Assembly: GCA_016212635.1 (NCBI GenBank)
Contig: JACRFR010000018.1
Coordinates: forward strand, 1 to 64,000
Direction: 5' to 3'
Source: Candidatus Liptonbacteria bacterium
GTDB lineage: Bacteria > Patescibacteriota > Minisyncoccia > UBA6257 > 2-01-FULL-56-20
DNA: 64,000 nucleotides
The notes below the pieces were generated by a model. That model did no database searches, was not told where the DNA came from, and worked only from the letters and a program-made list of their open reading frames with translations. This document shows, piece by piece, positions 26,999 through 35,638 of this stretch; position 1 is the stretch's first letter, and each line of letters begins with the position of its first letter. The translations under genes and the position numbers were made by a program.

Positions 26999-27494
26999 AT
27001 TGCTTAAATAGGAACAGGCTAGCGCCAGCCAGCGCCAGGGCAACGCCCAGGGCCAACAGCATTATATCCCAAAAACTACCCGCTGACCGAACCACTAGGC
27101 TGGAGGGATAGGTGTCTTGAGTTAGAACTGCCGCCAACTGGTTGGCTCGTCCCGGAGTCGGCTCCGAGAACCGGAAGTGGTTCCCAAATCGGCTGAAACT
27201 CCGCCCCTCCGACGCCGCACCCAGAAATGCCGCCTGGTCGGCCAACTGACCCCCGGCCGCATACAGACTGACTGCTCCGCCCTGATTCCCCAGGGTGAGT
27301 TTAGTTTCGGACCGAGCAAGCAGCGCATATCCATGGGGAGCGATAACTCCATCCAGGGCCACGCTTTTTTTATTCACCGCCAACTGCCAGTTTTGGAGAT
27401 TGACCGGCGCGTCTCCGGTATTTACCAGCTCCACCCATTCGCCCCGGGCATCATTTCCTTTGGGGTTGGGCAGCCATTCGTTGATGAGAATCAT
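26922..27494 (-). CDS. Lamin-tail domain protein with C-terminal membrane anchor
   Basis: The 190-aa protein begins directly with an LTD fold: MILINEWLPNPKGNDARGEWVELVNTGDAPVNLQNWQL, ending near residue 110 with RFSEPTPGRANQ. A membrane helix (IMLLALGVALALAGASLFLF) lies near residue 150 and a short charged tail follows. LTD domains in bacteria are usually on surface or secreted proteins. Here no signal peptide precedes the domain, so the topology is unclear and the true start may be missing. It overlaps tsaE by 77 nt. Confidence 0.7.
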   Translation of the reverse strand: MILINEWLPNPKGNDARGEWVELVNTGDAPVNLQNWQLAVNKKSVALDGVIAPHGYALLARSETKLTLGNQGGAVSLYAAGGQLADQAAFLGAASEGRSFSRFGNHFRFSEPTPGRANQLAAVLTQDTYPSSLVVRSAGSFWDIMLLALGVALALAGASLFLFKQYDQIYNLFFPRDSKTGSGLGANPLG

Positions 27495-27511
27495 ATTAAA
27501 GAGATTCGAAC

Positions 27512-30025
27512 TTACACTGAATTAAAAAGTGAATTAAATTTCCGCCTCCATTCGTTTTCGAAAATAACTTGGAAATTTATATGGCTCTTTTGGAGTGCTA
27601 ATCCCAAATCGCTCATTTTCTTTTCGTCCGCCATTTTATTGCACACTTCGAAAAGCGACTTTTTGTAATCGGTATCCTCGTTTTTTAGGTGCACCCCTTT
27701 TGTTTCGATTATAAACACCGACCCGCCGACCTTTCCGTTGGCTACGGAGAAAATAAAGTCGGGGTACACTTTTTGTTTTTTCCACCCTTGAATGGCATAA
27801 TCGCTACGCGCGACATTCCGGAACCAGAAAAACAACTTGTCCTGGTCCTCTAGATACCATGCCACCGCTTTTTCTGTTTTGTTAAACTCGTCCTCTGCTA
27901 CGAATTCAAACAAGCTTCTCTGAAGCGGCTGCCCATCATTTCGTAAGAGTGGGCGTGATAAAGTTTTTGCCTTGATTTGCTTAGGGAATTTGAAGCCGAG
28001 ATCGTTTCCGATCACCAGAAACTTCAGTCGTCCCGCGTCAAGAAGTTTTTGAAACACTTGTTTCGAAAGGCGATTTTTCTCGCTTGAAAGAAGTTTGCGC
28101 AATTCCTCGATAACAAAAACAAAATTATTGGCCACCAATTTAATATTGTGCCGGGCAATTAATTCTTTAAGCACCAAGGCACCGATTTTATAGGAAAGCC
28201 ATGGATTGGGTACAATATCGAGCAGGTGCCGAGCGAGAAAAACTTCATCTAACTTTAAAGCGCCGCTTCTCAAATGTTTTACACCCTGTTGTTCGATAAG
28301 TTTGTGCGGGTTGGTAGCTAGCGACACGATCTGCTCGATGTCTTTTTCTTCGATGAGGGAGAGGGGAAGCGAATACATCGGCTCGATATTTATTTCATTC
28401 CAGTCAATGCGGCTTGCAATGTCGCGCTCATAATTTACGACCCAAGATTCCCGCCCGTCTTGCATGACGAATACGGGCAGGATAATCTGGCTCACCGCTT
28501 TTTTGAATTTTTCCCGAATCAAAACGTTTTTTTCTCTAACCGCTTCTGATCCTTCAAGGCCTTCGTCCGTTACCACTTGCCCCGCAAGATCGCCAAGCCC
28601 CTCCTGTTCGAATCCTGATCGAATGTTCGACAAAAGAGCGCTGGCTCGTTGTTGGTAGCAAAACACATAACTTTCATCAAGCTCTTTCACTTTTGTTTTC
28701 CTTGCGAACGGCTGACGAAGAATGCGTCCAACGAGCTGGGTTAAAGCATTCTGGGATGTCGGATTTGAAAGAATGGTTAGCACATACGCAAACGGGCAGT
28801 CCCAGCCCTCCTGAAGCGCTTGCTTGGTTATGATGTACCTGATCTGACAATCCCGCGACAAAAGTCCGCCCACGTCATCGACCTCTTTAAGTTCGTCCTT
28901 CTCGCTTGTTTTAGTGGCGATCTGCTCGGCCGGAATGCCCATGGTTTTTATGAGAAACTCGCGCACGTCTTCGGCGTGGATACGCCCGCTATCCCTTTGG
29001 TCTTTTCCGGTTCGTTCAACTTGAATCAAAACAATCGGGCGGATATAGGCTCCTTTATTCGCCTCGTACTCTTGTGCTTTTTCTTCTAAAAAACCGCGAT
29101 GGTTTACCGCCGCCAAAAGTGTATCTTTCCAATCCGTGCTCGCCTTATTGATGATGTGCAGGTCAAGCTTAATCATTCCCTCCTGATTAAGTTCCGCGCC
29201 GCGAATATCAACCAAAATATTGCTTTCTTCCGGCGGTGTTGCGGAAAGTTCAAGAATCATCAAGGGGTTGAAACTGCGAAGCGTGCTCTGCGCCGTTTCA
29301 CTGTATGCTTTGTGTCCCTCGTCAAGAATGATTAAAGGATTTAAAAGCCGGAGCGTGTTTCCCAGTGATGTTTTGATCTGATATTCCCAAAAGTTTCCCG
29401 CCTCGCCATAAGTATTGAGGTTGGGAATTTGTTTTAGTAATTCTTGATTGGCCTTGATGTTGTCCTCTGGCGGGAAGAAGTCCTGAAAACCGCCATTGTC
29501 TTTAAACATCCGGAGTGTCTCTTTGTTTTGACGCGAAGCCGACGGCAACATCAGTATAAGGACTACTAGATTTTCGTTTATATCGAGCGGGACAAACCGA
29601 TCCGTTTTCTCCAAAATCGTAGTCCGACCACCACTCGCAATATCAAGGTGTTGCCGATAGGGATGTTCTCGATCTCGTAAACTTCTTATCGTTTGATTAT
29701 AAATTTGCGTGGTGGGCACTATCCAAAGAATAAGCCCTGTGCGCTTTTTGAGATAAGTTGTATTGATGAGATCGATCGCCTTTACGGCAAGCAGTGTTTT
29801 GCCGCCGCCGGTTGGGATCTTGAGGCAGAAGTTAGGCAATGGATTACCAATGCCGTTTTTATGCGAGTGATACTTCTTGCCGACTTCTGCCTTTTCCCAC
29901 GCCTTCGCCGGAAAATCTATCTCCAGCTCCGGGTTTTGCGCGGCTTTCGTGCGCCAACCATTAAGTTGCTCGAGGTAATGCTTGAGCTGTTCCAGGGTCT
30001 TTATTTGATAATCCTTGAGTTCCAT
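27512..30025 (-). CDS. Type III restriction enzyme Res-like helicase-nuclease
   Basis: The 837-aa protein has a superfamily 2 core: KIPTGGGKTLLAVKA near residue 70, IILDEGHKAYSET near 235, LSATPPE near 260 and a C-terminal RecA domain ending QLVGRILRQPFA near 440. Near residue 765 DFIFSVANGKVGGSVFIIETKG fits a PD-(D/E)xK nuclease. This is the layout of the restriction subunit of type III-like systems, which translocate on DNA and cut when the cognate Mod subunit finds unmethylated sites. The mod gene is upstream on the same strand, separated by an NYN-domain gene and a promoter region. Confidence 0.85.
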   Translation of the reverse strand: MELKDYQIKTLEQLKHYLEQLNGWRTKAAQNPELEIDFPAKAWEKAEVGKKYHSHKNGIGNPLPNFCLKIPTGGGKTLLAVKAIDLINTTYLKKRTGLILWIVPTTQIYNQTIRSLRDREHPYRQHLDIASGGRTTILEKTDRFVPLDINENLVVLILMLPSASRQNKETLRMFKDNGGFQDFFPPEDNIKANQELLKQIPNLNTYGEAGNFWEYQIKTSLGNTLRLLNPLIILDEGHKAYSETAQSTLRSFNPLMILELSATPPEESNILVDIRGAELNQEGMIKLDLHIINKASTDWKDTLLAAVNHRGFLEEKAQEYEANKGAYIRPIVLIQVERTGKDQRDSGRIHAEDVREFLIKTMGIPAEQIATKTSEKDELKEVDDVGGLLSRDCQIRYIITKQALQEGWDCPFAYVLTILSNPTSQNALTQLVGRILRQPFARKTKVKELDESYVFCYQQRASALLSNIRSGFEQEGLGDLAGQVVTDEGLEGSEAVREKNVLIREKFKKAVSQIILPVFVMQDGRESWVVNYERDIASRIDWNEINIEPMYSLPLSLIEEKDIEQIVSLATNPHKLIEQQGVKHLRSGALKLDEVFLARHLLDIVPNPWLSYKIGALVLKELIARHNIKLVANNFVFVIEELRKLLSSEKNRLSKQVFQKLLDAGRLKFLVIGNDLGFKFPKQIKAKTLSRPLLRNDGQPLQRSLFEFVAEDEFNKTEKAVAWYLEDQDKLFFWFRNVARSDYAIQGWKKQKVYPDFIFSVANGKVGGSVFIIETKGVHLKNEDTDYKKSLFEVCNKMADEKKMSDLGLALQKSHINFQVIFENEWRRKFNSLFNSV

Positions 30026-30033
30026 GGGTCGCC

Positions 30034-30084
30034 TGTGGATAACTGTGGATAACTTTGACTTTCTACATTAATCTCTGCTATACT
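30034..30084 (+). promoter_or_regulatory. Promoter with two DnaA-box sequences upstream
   Basis: Two exact TGTGGATAA motifs lie at 30034-30042 and 30044-30052. TTGACT (30055-30060) and TATACT (30079-30084) follow with an 18-bp spacer. The region is between the divergent res gene (start 30025) and the small hairpin RNA unit. Confidence 0.7.
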
Positions 30085-30090
30085 GCAGGC

Positions 30091-30145
30091 GTAGGAGAAA
30101 TCCTACTACTCACGCGGTCCCGCCAAAAGCGGGATTTTCGCTTTT
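30091..30145 (+). ncRNA. Candidate small RNA: two hairpins and terminator
   Basis: The transcript would start near 30091 with a GCGTAGGA...TCCTAC...ACGC hairpin. A CCCGC/GCGGG hairpin (30119-30133) and a T-rich tail follow, the tail ending at the stop codon of the convergent NYN gene (30145-30147). The layout matches the unit at 17.4 kb. No open frame of useful length is present. Function unknown. Confidence 0.5.
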
Positions 30146-30816
30146 TATACGTAAAATCTTTTGCCGGTATAAAATTTGCCAAAGTCAATATATTTATCTT
30201 TGATGCCATGTAATTCTCCTGCCACTTTCCCCCGCACGCCAGCAATGCCGATTTTTTTGCCTTTTACTTTCAGTCGTTCTATTGGTTTTAATAAATCCGA
30301 ATCGCCAGAGAATAAAATGATTGCTGTCGCTTTTTCGGCATCATCCAGCATATCCATTGCTATTTCCACATCAAAATTACACTTCGGCTCTTCAATTATC
30401 GTGCCGAATTTATTAAGCTCACTCATTAGCTCCTGAATCTTTTTCCTAACGCCTTCATCAAACAAAGTCAGCGTCCGGCGCTGGAAGAATAAGCCCTCGT
30501 CAATATTTTTTGGAATAAACTTCATCGGTTTTGTTCTTAAAATAGCGCCGGCCGTCCTAATGCGATTATGGAAAGCTTCGGAGTTTTTCTCGTCTCGCTC
30601 ATTCAAGCCGTAATAAACCTTAACTTCTTTTATGTTGGGAAAGTTAAACAGTTGCTCCACTATGTCCTCTATGCGGAATTTCCACCCTAGAACATCTTGC
30701 CAATGGAACATATTCGTTAAATCTAAATAAGCAAAGATTGATGTCTCTTTACTTATCCATTCCAAATAATCTTGTCTCACAATAAACTTATTCAAAACGT
30801 CTCGTGGAATATCCAT
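30145..30816 (-). CDS. NYN-domain (LabA-like) RNase
   Basis: From ATG 30816 the product is 223 aa. FAYLDLTNMFHWQ near residue 25 carries the first acidic position, CNFDVEIAMDML near 138 the second, and ILFSGDSDLLKPIERLKVKGKKIGIAG near 155 the third, the NYN/LabA PIN-like nuclease pattern. The start follows the mod stop by a few bases (TAAAGCTATG), so it is cotranscribed with mod. LabA-like proteins are common in bacteria, with unclear targets; the position inside a restriction-modification locus suggests an RNase role linked to defence, which is inference. Confidence 0.8.
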   Translation of the reverse strand: MDIPRDVLNKFIVRQDYLEWISKETSIFAYLDLTNMFHWQDVLGWKFRIEDIVEQLFNFPNIKEVKVYYGLNERDEKNSEAFHNRIRTAGAILRTKPMKFIPKNIDEGLFFQRRTLTLFDEGVRKKIQELMSELNKFGTIIEEPKCNFDVEIAMDMLDDAEKATAIILFSGDSDLLKPIERLKVKGKKIGIAGVRGKVAGELHGIKDKYIDFGKFYTGKRFYV

Positions 30817-30820
30817 AGCT

Positions 30821-32518
30821 TTATTTCGCCAGTTTATAAATCTCAAACGGCAATTGGGCAAAAACGATGCGGTATCCGTCCAGTTTTTCCTGGTCTAGAT
30901 ATTTTGTGGGCGCGAAAACCAAGCGCTTCTTTGTTTTCACTTTCCCAAGCTCTTTCGCTTTATCCAGAGTAAGAGCAGTATTTTTTAGATAAGCGAGATC
31001 TGGCTTGTAGAAAAGATAAACCTCGTATTCTTTGCTTTCGCCGATAAAATTCTTCTTCTCGTTTATTTTCTTTTCGTTGAATTCCTCGCCGGTCGCGGTA
31101 TAAAAAACATAGCGCGCGAGTTCGTTGTAGGAAGGCAGATTTTTGCCCGACAAAATGCTTTCCATTTCTATCGGTTTGCCGAGTTCAAAATAGCTAAATG
31201 TTCCACCTAGTCCTTTTTTGAGATTCTCGTCTTTGGCGGTTTTCACTCCCCTGATGACGCGCCGCACTCGCTCCGCGGTTATTGTGTCAGTGTAATCTTC
31301 CATCTCAACGAGGATAAATTTTCGATTGCCACCATCCTCTTTGTTGAGCGCCAAAACTGCGTGAGCAGTCGTGCCAGAACCGGCAAAGGAGTCGAGAATT
31401 ATGGAATCTTTATCTGTTGCAATTTCTACAATTCTTTTCAGTAAACCTAACGGCTTAGGATATTCAATTGTTTTTCTCTCGAGAATAAGTTTTAAAAGCT
31501 TGCCCCCTAATTCCGTATTGACCTCTGAATCCAACCACATTGAACGAGGTTTAGCGGTTTTTTGTTCGCCGTTTCGATTCAAATAATCTTTAATAAAAAT
31601 GTCGAATTCATCTCGACCGCTTACTTTTCGGCCATATATTCGATTAATTTCATCCATCACTTTTTTCTTGCCCCACATCCATCTACCATCCCTTCCGTCA
31701 GATTTTCTTGGGAAAACTTCAACTGTGTGATCTTTAGTTTTCTCTAAACTTACAATCCCGTTTTTTGAATTAACATAAATTGGAAAAAACATTTCTGGTC
31801 TTTCTTCGCGTAAAGAAGCGGCTCCGCGCTGGCGTAAACCAAGTTCTCTCCATTTCTTGCCGTCTTTATCTTGCTGATCGTATTCATCAATATTTTCTTG
31901 TGTCAGAGGCAAACCATTCAAAATTACTTCGTCTATGCCCCTGGTATAACAAAGACAATACTCATGCAACGTAGCAACGTTTTCATCAGATTGGCGACCG
32001 CGCGGATTAGCTTTGATCGAAAAGTTGGTAATGAAGTTTTCTTCGCCAAAAACTTCGTCCATTAAATCTCTTAGATGATGTTGTTCATTGTCATCAATCG
32101 AAATAAAAATCGCGCCGTCGTCTCGCAATAATTCTCGTAATAACTTTAAGCGCGGTGTCATCATGCACAACCATTTATCGTGGCGGGTTAGATCGTCGCG
32201 ATCCACCACCCTCCCCAGCCATTCCTGCATCATCGGAGAATTCACATTGTCGTTATACGCCCATCTTTCATTGCCGGTGTTGTATGGCGGATCGATGTAA
32301 ATGCACTTTACCTTGCCCGCATAGGTAGGGAGTAGCGCTTTGAGGGCGACAAGGTTGTCGCCGTGGATAATAAGGCTATCATCCAGCCGGACATTGCCTG
32401 CCCTTTTATCCTTCCCTTCGACCAAACTCAAGGCAGGTCGCGGAATAAGCTCGCGGTACTTCACCGCCAGATGATGATTCTGGACGAATTGCTTTCCTTT
32501 GAAATTCAGTTGGGCCAT
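30821..32518 (-). CDS. Type III-like DNA adenine methyltransferase (Mod)
   Basis: The 565-aa enzyme has the catalytic motif DPPYNTGNERW near residue 77 and the AdoMet motif LDSFAGSGTTAHAVLALN near 370. That is the beta-class order (catalytic motif first) of Mod subunits that make N6-methyladenine. The central region between them holds the target recognition part. Residues near 28-38 read PALSLVEGKD, a translated copy of a short palindromic repeat common in such genomes, inserted in frame in the N-terminal region. NYN and res genes follow on the same strand. Confidence 0.88.
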   Translation of the reverse strand: MAQLNFKGKQFVQNHHLAVKYRELIPRPALSLVEGKDKRAGNVRLDDSLIIHGDNLVALKALLPTYAGKVKCIYIDPPYNTGNERWAYNDNVNSPMMQEWLGRVVDRDDLTRHDKWLCMMTPRLKLLRELLRDDGAIFISIDDNEQHHLRDLMDEVFGEENFITNFSIKANPRGRQSDENVATLHEYCLCYTRGIDEVILNGLPLTQENIDEYDQQDKDGKKWRELGLRQRGAASLREERPEMFFPIYVNSKNGIVSLEKTKDHTVEVFPRKSDGRDGRWMWGKKKVMDEINRIYGRKVSGRDEFDIFIKDYLNRNGEQKTAKPRSMWLDSEVNTELGGKLLKLILERKTIEYPKPLGLLKRIVEIATDKDSIILDSFAGSGTTAHAVLALNKEDGGNRKFILVEMEDYTDTITAERVRRVIRGVKTAKDENLKKGLGGTFSYFELGKPIEMESILSGKNLPSYNELARYVFYTATGEEFNEKKINEKKNFIGESKEYEVYLFYKPDLAYLKNTALTLDKAKELGKVKTKKRLVFAPTKYLDQEKLDGYRIVFAQLPFEIYKLAK

Positions 32519-32550
32519 TGTTTCGTGAATAAAATGTGTCTTGAATTAAC

Positions 32551-33576
32551 TTACAGCAGTGTTCCTGGCTGTTTTTTTCCCAAATGCTCATAGGCGGGCG
32601 CAAGCGCCACCCGGCCTCCCGGTTTGCGCTGGAGGAAGCCGAGGCTCATCAAAAAGGGCTCGTACACTTCGGCGATCACATCCTCGTCCTCATTCAGCGC
32701 CGCCGCCAGGGTGTTCAGGCCTACCGGTCCGCCGCCGAACTTGTCAATTATTGTTTCCAGCAGGCGGCGGTCGTGCGGCTCCAAGCCTCGCGCATCGATT
32801 TCTAGGAGTTCCAGCGCTTCCCGGGCGGCCGGCACGTCGATCGCGCCTTGTCGATGCACTTCGGCGTAGTCGCGCGCGCGGCGCAACAGCCGGTTAGCCA
32901 CGCGCGGGGTGGCCCGGGCGGCGGCGGCCAGGATCGAGACCGCCTCCGCCGCGATTGCCGTACCCAAAATTTTCGCGGAGCGGGCTAGGATCTTTTCAAT
33001 GTCATGGTCGTGATAGTAGGTTAGCCGGAACGTAGCCCCGAAGCGCGAGCGCAGGGGTTGGGATAAAAGATTCTCGCGAGTAGTTGCGGCGATCAGGGTG
33101 AAGGGGGGCAGGTCGATCATGAGCGCGCGAGCGCTGGGACCCTTACCCACCACTAGGTGGAGTTTGTAACTCTCCATGGCGGGATAGAGAACTTCCTCGA
33201 TCATGCGGTTGATCCGGTGCGCCTCGTCGATGAAGAGCACGTCTCGGGGTTCTAGGTTGGTCAAAATGGCGGCCAGGTCTCCGGTTCGCTCCAGGGCCGG
33301 ACCGGAAGTTACTTTAACCTGGCTGCCGAGTTCGCGCGCGGTCAGATAGGCCAGAGTGGTCTTGCCTAAGCCCGCCGGTCCGGAAAAAAGCAGGTGATCC
33401 GCCGCTTCCTTCCTTTGTTTGGCGGCCCGCAGTATGACCTGGAGGCTCTTCTTTATGTTCGCTTGACCCACAAAGTCATCCCAGTTGGCGGGTCGCAGGG
33501 TTAGGTCCAGGGCCGCATCATCCGGTCCGGCATGCACGTTTAAATCCTTATTTTTACTGGCTTTTTTATCATTCAT
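32551..33576 (-). CDS. ruvB: Holliday junction branch-migration ATPase RuvB
   Basis: The 341-aa product starts at ATG 33576 (MNDKKASK). It shows TLRPANWDDFVGQANIKKSL, Walker A LLFSGPAGLGKTTLAYLTA, Walker B DVLFIDEAHRIN, sensor TLIAATTRENLL with the arginine finger RSRFGATFRL, and the C-terminal winged helix (FGGGPVGLNTLAAALNEDEDVIAEVYEPFL). It is the hexameric motor that works with RuvA. An upstream TTG at 33612 is in frame but would put the gene start on the -35 of the divergent RNA promoter, so ATG is preferred. Confidence 0.97.
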   Translation of the reverse strand: MNDKKASKNKDLNVHAGPDDAALDLTLRPANWDDFVGQANIKKSLQVILRAAKQRKEAADHLLFSGPAGLGKTTLAYLTARELGSQVKVTSGPALERTGDLAAILTNLEPRDVLFIDEAHRINRMIEEVLYPAMESYKLHLVVGKGPSARALMIDLPPFTLIAATTRENLLSQPLRSRFGATFRLTYYHDHDIEKILARSAKILGTAIAAEAVSILAAAARATPRVANRLLRRARDYAEVHRQGAIDVPAAREALELLEIDARGLEPHDRRLLETIIDKFGGGPVGLNTLAAALNEDEDVIAEVYEPFLMSLGFLQRKPGGRVALAPAYEHLGKKQPGTLL

Positions 33577-33605
33577 TAGAATAGGGGCGGGGTTGGCCAA
33601 CTCTA

Positions 33606-33634
33606 TTGACAACGAAAATGTTTTGTGCTAGTAT
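33606..33634 (+). promoter_or_regulatory. Strong consensus promoter for structured RNA
   Basis: TTGACA (33606-33611), a 17-bp spacer and TAGTAT (33629-33634) form one of the best sigma-70-type promoters in the window. It faces away from ruvB toward the structured RNA, and no coding frame follows it. Confidence 0.8.
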
Positions 33635-33640
33635 CTGTGT

Positions 33641-33859
33641 CATTGAAAGCTGGTTGTTATTTGAGATCTGGGGGCTTTGCCCCTGCACTCAAGAGGACGG
33701 TTTTCAGTCTTTCTTCTTGAGTGTGGGGGCCGGAAACATCCTTAGCCTAGGACGGTTTGGCTCCGGCGAAACCCATCCTCGGGATTCTTCCAATCTCTTT
33801 TATTTTAAAGAGTTTAACCCTTTGGGGACACGCCCCTAGATCTCAGATAATCACTTTTT
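33641..33859 (+). ncRNA. Structured non-coding RNA of unknown family (~200 nt)
   Basis: The 5' and 3' ends pair over a long closing stem: TTATTTGAGATCT (33657-33669) with AGATCTCAGATAA (33838-33850), extended by GGGG/CCCC. Inside are a GGGGC-TTT-GCCCC hairpin (33671-33683), CACTCAAGA/TCTTGAGTG (33686-33694 with 33713-33721), GCCGGA/TCCGGC (33729-33734 with 33762-33767) enclosing TCCT/AGGA, and CTCTTT/AAAGAG (33795-33812). TTTTT follows at 33855-33859. A consensus promoter precedes it and no gene overlaps. Size and closed multi-branch form recall 6S or raiA-type RNAs, but I see no sequence match that would name it. Confidence 0.75.
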
Positions 33860-33955
33860 ACTGCCGCCCGCAAGGCAGGTTATTTATCAGCGAATAACGA
33901 ATTGGTTACGAATTTTCGAATTCGTAGATTCGAGACATATTCGTAATTCGTTGAC

Positions 33956-35638
33956 TTACCACTCGATCGGTCCGGTCACGCTTTCCACTTCCGCCAGAGT
34001 AGTCAGGCCGGCTAAAAATTTCAGGATCCCGTCGGCTTGCATGCTGGTCATTTTTTGTTCTTGCGCCAACTTGCGCAGCGCCACGTGGGACGCAGACTGA
34101 AGGACCGCTTCCTGAAACTCCGGCTGGTCGGTTTCCAGGAATTCGAATATGCCGATCCGCCCCCGAAAACCAAATTGATTGCAGGCCTCGCAACCCGTTT
34201 GGGTATTGACCGTGGCGGGACCATCGGCCAGAAAGGCCGCGTAGGGAGCTTGGTCTACTTGGGGCGGCAGGTGTTCCAGAAAGGCGCGGACCTTGGGACG
34301 AAGTTCGGCTGGTACCTCTTGGGGCTTGCGACACTTAGCGCATAGCCGCCGCACCAGACGCTGGGCGATAACCAAAGAAAGCGCCGGTCCGACCGTGGCT
34401 GTTTTGACCCCCAGGTCGACCAAACGGGGAATGGCTCCCACGGCGTCGTTGGTATGGAGGGTGGAAAAAACCAGGTGGCCGGTCAGTGCCGCTTGGAGGG
34501 CAATGTCCGCGGTTTCCTGGTCTCGAACCTCACCCACCAGAATAACATCCGGGTCTTGCCGTAAGATGGCTCGGAGGCCGCTCGCAAAAGTGTAGCCGGC
34601 CTCCGGGTCGATCTGGGTTTGCTCGATACCGGCGATGCGGTACTCGATCGGGTCTTCTACGGTGATGATCTTTATCTCGGGCGTGAGCACGTGGCGCAGA
34701 AATGCATACAAAGTGGTGGTTTTGCCCGAACCGGTGGGCCCGGTATTTAAGATTAAACCGTTGGGCTTGGCTAGTTGTTGCTCCACCAGTTTTAAGAGGT
34801 CGCTCCGGAGGCCCAGTTCGGGCAGGGTTACGGATATCCCGGCGGGGTCCAGGATGCGCATGACCACCGTCTCGCCGAACTCGGAAGGGATGATCGAGAC
34901 GCGGACCTCGATCTCTTTGCCCGCCACGGTGATCGTGAACCGGCCGTCTTGGGCCTCGTCTTTGACGTTCAGTTTCATCTCGGAAACCAGTTTGATCCGC
35001 GAGAGCAGGTGCTCATAGGGTTTTGGGGGGACGTCCCCCGCGGAGTGGAGCAGGCCGTCGATCCGGAGACGTATCTCCGCGCCGCCCTGGGTCGCCTCGA
35101 AGTGAATGTCGGAGGCTTTGTTCTGCAGCGCCCCAACTATGATTCGGCGGTACAGCTCCGCGGTACCCACCCGGCTGTAGTCCAAGGAGTCCAACTCGAC
35201 TTTGAGCGCTTGAAAGGAATTTATTTTGGCGCCCAGCTCCGCGAGCTCCTCGGCGGTCACTCCCAGGGTGCCGGTGATGTCCGCTGTGGGTAGGGAGATG
35301 AAGCGGTAAAAGGCCCAGGCTTGGTCCAAGCTGGACTGAGAGCCCACGTAAATTTTGACTTTCAATTTTTTCTGGATCAAACCCGCGACTAATTTTTTGG
35401 CCGGCTCCAGGTGGGGGTCGAACATGACCAGCGCCAGTTCGTGCGCTCGAATTTGGATGGCGGCGGTTTGAGTCGCTTTGGCATCGGCTTCGGGCAGGAA
35501 CTTCATGGCCTCGAGCGATATTGGTGTTTTACGCAGGTCCACATAGGGGAACCCCAGGGTCTTGGCCCGCCGCTCCGCGTCGCGTTCTTCCGCGTCGCGC
35601 TGGAGCGCCGCAAGCTGATGTTGGAGGTTGGAGGGCAT
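33956..35638 (-). CDS. pilB: Type IV pilus assembly ATPase PilB/GspE-like
   Basis: The 560-aa protein has an N-terminal MshEN-like domain (1-150), then the hexameric ATPase: Walker A NTGPTGSGKTTTLYAFL near residue 310, the Asp box IITVEDPIEYR, Walker B DPDVILVGEVRDQETAD, the His box HLVFSTLHTNDAVGAIPRL, and a CxxC pair (CAKCRKP and CEACNQFGFRGRIGIFEFL) that binds zinc. It powers pilus extension or type II-like secretion from the cytoplasm. No pilT, pilC or pilin gene is next to it in this window. Confidence 0.93.
   Translation of the reverse strand: MPSNLQHQLAALQRDAEERDAERRAKTLGFPYVDLRKTPISLEAMKFLPEADAKATQTAAIQIRAHELALVMFDPHLEPAKKLVAGLIQKKLKVKIYVGSQSSLDQAWAFYRFISLPTADITGTLGVTAEELAELGAKINSFQALKVELDSLDYSRVGTAELYRRIIVGALQNKASDIHFEATQGGAEIRLRIDGLLHSAGDVPPKPYEHLLSRIKLVSEMKLNVKDEAQDGRFTITVAGKEIEVRVSIIPSEFGETVVMRILDPAGISVTLPELGLRSDLLKLVEQQLAKPNGLILNTGPTGSGKTTTLYAFLRHVLTPEIKIITVEDPIEYRIAGIEQTQIDPEAGYTFASGLRAILRQDPDVILVGEVRDQETADIALQAALTGHLVFSTLHTNDAVGAIPRLVDLGVKTATVGPALSLVIAQRLVRRLCAKCRKPQEVPAELRPKVRAFLEHLPPQVDQAPYAAFLADGPATVNTQTGCEACNQFGFRGRIGIFEFLETDQPEFQEAVLQSASHVALRKLAQEQKMTSMQADGILKFLAGLTTLAEVESVTGPIEW

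Noticed and set aside
33577..33612. Earlier TTG start for RuvB
   Set aside because: It would begin on the -35 of the divergent RNA promoter; the ATG at 33576 gives the usual RuvB length.
33606..33839. 77-codon frame over the structured RNA
   Set aside because: Its residues show no protein-like pattern and the DNA is dominated by paired stems with a promoter directly in front.
33906..34334. 142-codon frame overlapping the pilB 3' end
   Set aside because: Shadow of pilB in another frame, rich in Arg/Ser/Pro as expected for a shadow in G/C-rich sequence.
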